Of a DNA stretch of 64,000 nt, positions 34,401-43,400 are shown in pieces. The position numbers and the translations under genes are program-made. Position 1 is the stretch's first letter; every line of letters starts with the position of its first letter. A model generated the notes under the pieces. The model saw nothing but the letters and a program-made list of their open reading frames with translations. It made no database searches and was not told where the DNA came from. This DNA comes from Tridacna crocea (Eukaryota; Mollusca; Bivalvia; Cardiida; Cardiidae): contig OX031059.1 of assembly GCA_943736015.1 (NCBI GenBank), positions 55,067,159 through 55,131,158 on the forward strand. The letters run 5' to 3'.

Positions 34401-37400
34401 TCTTAGAAAAACCTTTTGTACGCTCTAGAGGCCATATTTTCAGTCGGATACTCATGAAAGTTGGTCAGGATGTTTTGCCTGGATGATATCTCGGACGAGT
34501 TCGAAAATGGGTCACGTGGGGTCAAAAACTAGGTCACCAGGTCAAATCTTAGAAAAACCTTTTGTACGCTCTAGAGGCCACATTTTCAGTCGGATACTCA
34601 TGAAAGTTGGTCAGGATGTTTTGCCTGGATGATATCTCGGACGAGTTCGAAAATGGGTCACGTGGGGTCAAAAACTAGGTCACCAGGTCAAATCTTAGAA
34701 AAACTTTTTGTACGCTCTAGAGGCCACATTTTCAGTCGGATACTCATGAAAGTTGGTCAGGATGTTTTGCCTGGATGATATCTCGGACGAGTTTGAAAAT
34801 GGGTCATGTGGGGTCAAAAACTAGGTCACTAGGTCAAATGTTAGAAAAACCTTTTGTAGGCTCTAGAGGCCACATTTTCAGTCCGAAACTCTTGTAAGTT
34901 GGTCAGAATGTTTGTCTTGATGATATCTCAGACAGGTTTGAAAATGGGTCATTGGGGGTTAAAAACTAGGTCACCATGTCAAATCTTAGAAAAACCGTGT
35001 ATATGCTCTGGATGCCACATTTTCAGTCCAACACACTTGAAAATTAGTCAGAATGTTTGCCTTTATAATATCTTGGATGAGTTTGAAAATGGGTCATGTT
35101 GGGTCAAAAACTGGGTCAATAGGTCAAATGTTATAAACACCTTTTGTATGCTCTGGAGGACACATTTTCAGTCTGATACTCCTAAAACTTGTTCATAATA
35201 TTTGTCCTGGTGATACCTTGAATGAGTTTGAAAATGGGTCATGTGGAGTCAAAAACTAGGTCAATGGGTCAAATATTAGAAAAACCTTGTGTATTCTCCA
35301 GAGGCTACATTTTCTGCCTGATACACTTCAGACTTGGTCAGAATATATGTTTTGGTGATGTCTCAAAAGAGTTTGATAATGGGTATTTGTCGGGTCCAAA
35401 ACTAGGTCACTTGATGAAATCTTAGAAAAACCTTTTGTACACTGTAGAGGCCACATTTTCAGTCCAATACTCATGAAACTTGGCCAGAGTGTTTGTCTTA
35501 TTGATATCTCAAAAGTGTTTGATGATGGGTAATGTCTGATAAAAAACTAGCTCACTGGGAAACTAGATGGTGCATGTTTGGTCAATAAACTCAGGTGAGC
35601 GATTTCAGGGCCATCATGGCCCTCTTGTTCGATTTGGACCAGTCTAGAATTCTGTCGTCTGGTAAAGGGTTAACTATTTCTGTGCTAGCTTAACTCTTTA
35701 CCACACAATCCCGACTTTTAACGACCTTGAGAAAGAAAGCCTTTGAAAACATTGTGGGAAAAGGAGAAAATGCTGGTAACCAGCATTTTCTCCTATAGCC
35801 ACAATGTTTTCTACCCTGCTGGAAACAAATTTCAATTTTTGATTTACGTTTAATTTGTCGTCTGCACATACTTCCAATTTGGACCAGTCTAGAATTCTGT
35901 CACTTGGTAAAGAGCTAATTATATCTGTGCTAAGTAAATGAAATAGACATGCAAGTCTTAGGGATAGCTTTCCTGCGTATTTTCGCCTCACACCTCTGCT
36001 GAAGAATGTGAGAAAAGTAGTCGGTGGCTTTGGAAAGAAAGTTGTGTTAGCACTGGTATGAGAAAGCCAGGAAACACATGTGGGTTACTGACTGCGATGA
36101 TGTGGCCTAAACTATTAAAGTGGAGTGGAACTCCAATACAACCAACTTAGGGATAGATCCAAATAATAGACTCATCTTGGTCAGGTTTTACTGTGTTTGC
36201 AAAGGCACTATTGCTGATGTCCATTGCAAGCAGAAAGTCAGCCCTTATCATGATTACAAAAGAAATTTAATTTGATCTAAGTTGTGATCTAAGTTGTGAA
36301 AAAAGGAGGCTAAATGCATCATCATGTCATCACATGATCTTTGACCCCGACTGAACCATGAGGTAAAATGGTCCATTGACATGCAGAAAATTGACCAAAA
36401 ACAAAAAGTTCAGGCCCAGGTCAGCCTGCCCGGATTGCACAGGCTTACCAGAGTCACTACTTTTTGCAGATGCATTAACCCATTACCACACGAGAAAGAT
36501 TTAGACTGGTCCAAATTGAAAGAATTTGCGGACGACAAAATAAAGGTGACTGAAAAATTGAAATTTGTTCTGGGAAGGGTAGAAAACACTGTGGGAAAAG
36601 GAGAAAATGCTGGTTACCAGCATTTTCTCCTTTTCCCACAGTGTTTTCAAAAGGCTTCTTTCTCAGGGGCATCAAAAGTAGGGATTGTGTGGTAATGGGT
36701 TAAGCCCCCTTTGAACACAGCAAAGCTAATTTGTAATAGACTTGTAGAATTTTCAAGCCTGTTTTTTGTCAGATTATCTCACAAAACGGAGGAAAGTGAA
36801 GATGAAAGATTAGAGTTAATATTTCATATGATCTGATCTTGATATGATATAATATTATCTGTTGAGTCAGCTACCACTTGCTCTGTGATTGTGAGGGTTA
36901 AACCATTGTGGCATTATTTTTTTTGTGGCTCAAGATGAAAGGGCATGTTATCGCTACATATAGTACATATCATTGTGAAGTATTAATGAAATTAGATACA
37001 ATAGAAGAGTTATGACTCATTTGATTAATTACCCAAATGCATATTTAACTCTTTGCCAATTGACAAAATTTTGGACTTGTCCATATTGAAAGTATTTGCA
37101 GATGACAAAATAAATGTGAATCAAAAATTAAAATTTGATATTGAAAAGGTAGAAAACACTGTGGGAAAAGAAGAATGTGCTGGTTACCAGCATTTTCTTC
37201 TTTTCCCACAGTGTTTTCAAAGACTTTCTTTCTCAGGGTTGTCAAAAGTCGGGATTGTGTGGTAAAGAGTTAAGCTTTTGTGTGCCAAACAAACTCAGCA
37301 TAAATATTGAGTCCAGAAATAAGATCTGAATAATTGCAATTTGATGGTTGCTTTTGTCTGTAGTGTTTGTACTGAGTGGGCAAAGTAAGTCAAATATCAG

Positions 37401-40400
37401 ACTGCATGTTTGCTGAAGCCTGGTCTTGATCTACACTGGACACAAAAGCAAATATTGTCGCAAAGATCCTTTTAGTCCTTTATTTTAATTCTCTGCGCAT
37501 TGGGTGTTATTTTAAACAAGTCCGTAGTTTCAGTTTACTTCCTTTATTTTCATTCTTTATTTTATTCATCTATTTATAAGCCAAAATATAACAGCAACGA
37601 AAACAATCTTCTTCATTATTTTTAATTAGCTGACCAACAACAGCTATCCAAAGAACCTTTTTTATTTTCATCTCTTTGTTTTTCTTCTTATTTTAATTAG
37701 CCGATTTACAGCTATCGAAAGAACACTTTTACGTTCTTTTTATTCTGGTTTGCTTTCCAAACTCCTTTTCAAAAAATTCCCTATTCGTCATTCAAACCCT
37801 GTTATTTATATGGCTTTAGTGCTCCGTTGGCTCCGCTGCATGAAAATCATATGAAACATAAGAATCAGTTGACACCCAATTAGCACACCAAAGGAGCAAT
37901 AAACGGAGTAAAACTTTAACTTGGCATAAAACCGGAGTCTTACCGGAGTAGAAAAAATGTACTCTTACAACATGAGTAACTGAAATTAGCCAAACAGGCG
38001 ATTTGACAAGTAATATTTGAAAACATTGTAACAAAACGATAAACAACTCGCAGAATTCGCGACACTCCCACCTGAGGGAAAATCAAATAATGAGTTAATG
38101 AGAAATCAAAATTTAACACATTTTGGAAAGCAATTACTTCAAGTTATGAAATTAAGAATTATCTCAGTAAGACGGCTGTTCCTTATTTTCGTATGCTCTT
38201 GCTTCCACCGCTGGCCGTCTTTAATATCTTACTTCTAAATTTGAAATATTTTTTGCAGGTTGTTGACGAACATCGTTAACACCCTATTCCAGAGTACACT
38301 CAGCAGATTTTAGTGGTCTAAACAGTACTTCTTGGCTCTTCAATGGACCCTTTTTACATTTAGCCTTTGTCAGACATTTAATGAACCGTAAAGTATAGAT
38401 AGGTACTCTGAATAACCTACTAATCAAAGAAAATTTATTTGTGTTCAAGGAAAACTGAGATGTCGGACCAACCACAGACTGTTTATTTACGTTATGATTT
38501 GCGCTAAGCATTTTGACTTCCTCTTTAATTTGATGCTGCTCATTGTTCATGTGTACAGAAGTCCCCATTTTTTCTTCCATAGTCGAGTCCGTTATTCCAA
38601 TACTATCGATAGTCGGAAAGTCTTCGAATTTAGGTTTCATTTGGATCACATTTACAGAACTAATCAATGTTTCATTCTTCGTCAAATTTGATTCGTGGGA
38701 AAGACTGCGGAAGTTTGTTTCATTCACAGCTTTGTTTACCTCACTTGTACGCCCAGTCAGTATCCAGCCGAATTTAGAACTAAGTAGATATAATCCGGGC
38801 TGCAGCTCAAGCCTATGTGGCAATACTAAATCAAGGTAGTAATCATTTCCGATTAGAATTTCAACACTTGAACTTTCAGTTTCTGTCGGAATTGTATCTG
38901 CCATATCTACACTCTTTAACAAATGTTCAAGATGTCCTAGCGACGACATATCGATATGATTTCTGATGATGCCTCCACATATGACAGGAACTATATTAGC
39001 TGTCACATTCATGTATTGGCCATTATTCAATTTTAGAGACAACGTTGTTAAAGCTGTCTTAATTACCTTTGGATTGTCACTACCAAAAGTAGATAATTGT
39101 ATTTCTTGCTCACTTTCCTGTTTTAGTCCTAGCCGATTTGCCAGTGACTCCGTTATATACGTTCGTTGCGAACCACAATCGAGTAGTAGTCGAGTCTTAA
39201 GACAAAAAGCATTTCTCGGATTGTTAATTTCTCCAAATGCAGTCTGCATTAGAACCATATCATTGGATGATACAAAGGAATTTTCTTTAGGAGTCTTTTC
39301 AGATCTCTGATCATTCTTTTCAATGAAACTCATATTTGAAAATTCATGAAGTGTCTTAGTTCCAAACATTTTCGGACAAAGGCTTCGGTGATGTTTGTTT
39401 TCTTTTCCGCAATGAACACACGTTTTGTTTCTCTTGCATTCCTTGGACAAATGTCCTTCACGTAAACATCTGAAACAGCTTCCTTTTAATTGTTTCTTTC
39501 TTTCGATATCAGTCTTATATTTCCAACATTCATCACTGTAGTGTTTCTCTGTGCAGTATCTGCAGTGCTCAGCTGAGAATTTTGTAGAAACAGGTTTATC
39601 CACTTTATTCCGATTTGAGGCCACGAACAAAGCCTCCGTTGAACTTTTCACTTCAGTTAACGGAGCATTCTCTTTCCTTCCGGAGCTACTTTCCACTAGT
39701 GATTTATCGGGAGATGAAGTTTGTGCATTTCCTTTATATTGGAAAGATGTCTGTTCTGGAACAGCAGATTCAATGGCAGTTACGTAATGTTTTAGCTCAT
39801 CCAGTAACCAAGCAACTGTCCATGAAGAACTGATATCTTTTTTTATTTCAAGTTGAACCAATACTTTAGTCGGCAATTTGGATTTTATCATAGATACAAA
39901 TACTGCTTGGTTCACATCTTGTTTTAAAACCTCCAGGCTCCTCAGATGTCTTTGAATTTCACTTAAAAATGAGCGCAAACTCTCGGCTGTTTCTTCCGGT
40001 CTTTGGATATTCATCAGATGCGAATAGTGTAAGTCAATAATATCTTGTTTTCTTCCAAATCTCTCTTCCAAGAGTTTTACCGCCACTCGGTAGTTATCAT
40101 TCGATAGTGCTAGACCAGATATTGTTTTCTTAGCTTCTCCGGTCAATTTACTCATCAGGTATGTCAATTTTTCTACATCAGACAGTTTTTTGTTTCTGTG
40201 GACAGCGCAGTCAAAAGTATCCCAAAATTCTGTCCATTTGATTTTGTCACCATCGAATTGTATCATTTCTAATTTAGGTAGTTTTACAGTGGATTGATCA
40301 TGACGTCCTTTCTCTTGCCTTTCAAAGTACTCTTGTTGTAGCTTCATTTGATCCATGACCGTTTTCTGCATCTCACTTTGCAACTGAACTAGATGATCTA

Positions 40401-43400
40401 CTTTTTCCACAGTACTTTGGTCAAACTTTTCCTCGTGTTTTATTTGTTGGTCAAGGATCGAGTCCTTGAATTCTTCGAGTTCAATACGGCTACTGATAAC
40501 CTGCTCACAAAGAATTCCGTCTTCATTAAGAATTTCGGCAACTAAATCCTCGTCCGAGTCGTCAATAGCACAACACAATTCTTTAGATTTGTCTTCAAGT
40601 TTCTCACGATATACATCCAGTGTCTTTATGCACTTGTTAACTTTCATTTGAATTTCTTCTTTAGCATCGAGTTCAATGTCACTGTCTATTAGTGAAGCAC
40701 ATCGTTGTAGTTCATTCTCTAAAACGTTCCGGTATCTTGTTCTTACACCTCTAATGTATTTCAAGTCCGCCATGATTTGATGAGTATAAAATTCACAAAT
40801 TCACAAGTGATTCTGTTCCCGGGTTCCGGCGCCAAACAATGTCGCAAAGATCCTTTTAGTCCTTTATTTTAATTCTCTGCGCATTGGGTGTTATTTTAAA
40901 CAAGTCCGTAGTTTCAGTTTACTTCCTTTATTTTCATTCTTTATTTTATTCATCTATTTATAAGCCAAAATATAACAGCAACGAAAACAATCTTCTTCAT
41001 TATTTTTAATTAGCTGACCAACAACAGCTATCCAAAGAACCTTTTTTATTTTCATTTCTTTGTTTTTCTTCTTATTTTAATTAGCCGATTTACAGCTATC
41101 GAAAGAACACTTTTACGTTCTTTTTATTCTGGTTTGCTTTCCAAACTCCTTTTCAAAAAATTCCCTATTCGTCATTCAAACCCTGTTATTTATATGGCTT
41201 TAGTGCTCCGTTGGCTCCGCTGCATGAAAATCATATGAAACATAAGAATCAGTTGACACCCAATTAGCACACCAAAGGAGCAATAAACGGAGTAAAACTT
41301 TAACTTGGCATAAAACCGGAGTCTTACCGGAGTAGAAAAAATGTACTCTTACAACATGAGTAACTGAAATTAGCCAAACAGGCGATTTAACAAGTAATAT
41401 TTGAAAACATTGTAACAAAACGATAAACAACTCGCAGAATTCGCGACAAATATAGTCATGAAAAACACTTTACAGGTTTACGTTTACTGCCAAAAAAGCA
41501 TATAAAAACATCATGAAACAACATGATCTACACTATCCAAAACACCAAATGACTAAAACTGACTGAGATTTCACAATTTTAAGACAGTATTGGTCTGTGC
41601 ATACATGTATATAAAGTCTTGGACAATGCAGATCTAGATCTAAGACTGCAAGTTCTGGGCAGTCTGATCATGAACTATTTTGTCTACAAAAGCTCAACTT
41701 TTATTATACTTGACACTGTAGATAATGGACTGAGATCAAATATTTTCCTATTGAAAAGAATTTGCTGCATATGAAGGTATGGCTTCAAACCAGAAAACCT
41801 TTGTATTTTGTTCACCTTCACCTGTGATTTTTGTACAGAATTACCAAATATTTTTATGGACATAGACTAGTCCCCTATTAATCATACTAGTTATAGATGC
41901 CTACTTTATTATACCCCCCACTACAAAGTGGAGTGGGGAATACTGGAATCGCCATGGCTGTCTGTCAGTCCATCCATCTGGCCATCCTTAGACACAGATT
42001 TGTCCGGGGCAATACTCCAAGACTTTTTAAGGTACCAAACGCAAATTTACACACAGTGTTCCTATATACATGTATATATACATGTATATATATATATAAG
42101 TTGTGTATGTGCAATTTCATGACCCTGCTGCAATTTGTTGCAGAATTATCTCCTCTTGAACTTTTTCAACTCTTACTTTTGTACTAAATTATTCTGCATT
42201 CTGTGACAAAGACCTGTTTTTATGACAAGGAGCTGGTGGGGTGGGGTATGGGTCATGTTTAGAGATAGCTCTAGCGTTAATAAAGCTGTTGTTGCAGAGT
42301 ACACACACTTATAGTACTACTCCCTTGTTCTCACCTGAACTGTCCATTGTCTGTTGTAGGTACAGTGGTAGTCTTTAACCCTTTCCCAAACAACAAATTT
42401 TGGACTCTTCCAAATTGAAAGAGTTTGCCGACGACAATTTTAGATTTGGAGAAAATTGCAGAAAGTTCTCAAAAAGGGTAGAAAACACTGTGGGAAAAGG
42501 AGAAATTGCTCGTTACGAGCAATTTCTCCTTTTCCCACAGTGTTTTCAAAGACTGTTACTGCAGACACGTAAAAACCAGGGTTTGTTTGGGAAAGGGTTA
42601 ACTCTTTACCAAACATGAAAATTTCATTTTAACTCTTTACCATACAACAAAATTTTAGACTGGTCCCAATTGAAAGCATCTGCAGGCATTAAAATATAAG
42701 AGATTGAAAATTAGAAATTTGTATTGGGGAAGGTAGAAAACATTGAAGGAAAAGGAGAAAATGCTGGTTACCAGCATTTTCTCCTTTTCCCACAATGTTT
42801 TCAAAAGGCTTCTTTTTTAGGGTCATTAAAAGTCTGGCTTGTGTGGTAAAGGGTTTAGTGTGGCTCAAAAGATGGAATTTGTCACAGATAGGAAAGAGAG
42901 CATTTCGGAAAAAGGAGAAAATGCTGGTAACCAACGTTTTCTCATTTTCCCACAATGTTTTGTAAGGCCTCTTTCTCAAGAGTTGTTTAAACTCAGAACT
43001 GCATGGTAAAGGGTTAAAGTAGGTAAGTCCATGTGAATTGTGTCAACCTTTGTAGTAACTGTTGGTTTTCATAATTACATGTGTTTCAAAAGCAATGAAT
43101 TTCAAAAAAATGTAATCAAAGTGTAGCATTTGTATTTTTATGCTCCCCAAAGGGCGAGCATATAGTCGCCGCTTCGTCTCTGTCCGTCCATCCGTCTGTC
43201 CGTCCATCTGAAGCCATTTCTCCACAACCCCTGGGCCAAATTGCATAAAACTTCATATATGAACTCCTTAGGGTAAGGCGCCGACGTATCTTTCCTGCTT
43301 TTTTCAATTTGACCCTGTGTCATGGAAAAAAGGGGCTTAATGCAAAATTGCAATTTTTACTAATGTCTCATTCACTTTTTGTCAGAATATCATGAAACTT

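Larger units (their letters stand above)
37456..41448 (-). mobile_element. BEL/Pao-type LTR retrotransposon, internally deleted (gag-protease only)
   Basis: A 3993-bp element sits antisense in XKR intron 2. The two 609-bp LTRs (37456-38064, 40840-41448) start TGTCGC and end GCGACA. By eye they differ at two positions (a C/T near 37675 and a G/A near 37999). The 5-bp AATAT at 37451-37455 is repeated at 41449-41453. The interior of 2775 bp has one 829-codon ORF. Reverse transcriptase, RNase H and integrase are absent, so it must depend on a full-length relative. No TTAA MITE has entered it, in agreement with a young age. Confidence 0.93.

Noticed and set aside
33459-35425. Repeated 66-99 codon frames with KTRSPGQILEKPC
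   Set aside because: They come from the 145-bp array. The unit length is not a multiple of three, so frames stop in each unit and no long protein is possible.
33309-35629. Evenly spaced repeats resembling a CRISPR array
   Set aside because: The whole 145-bp unit is repeated with no unique spacers, in a eukaryotic intron. It is a tandem array.
37816-41430. Two identical 76-codon minus-strand frames
   Set aside because: They are the same stretch of the two LTRs, which are non-coding.
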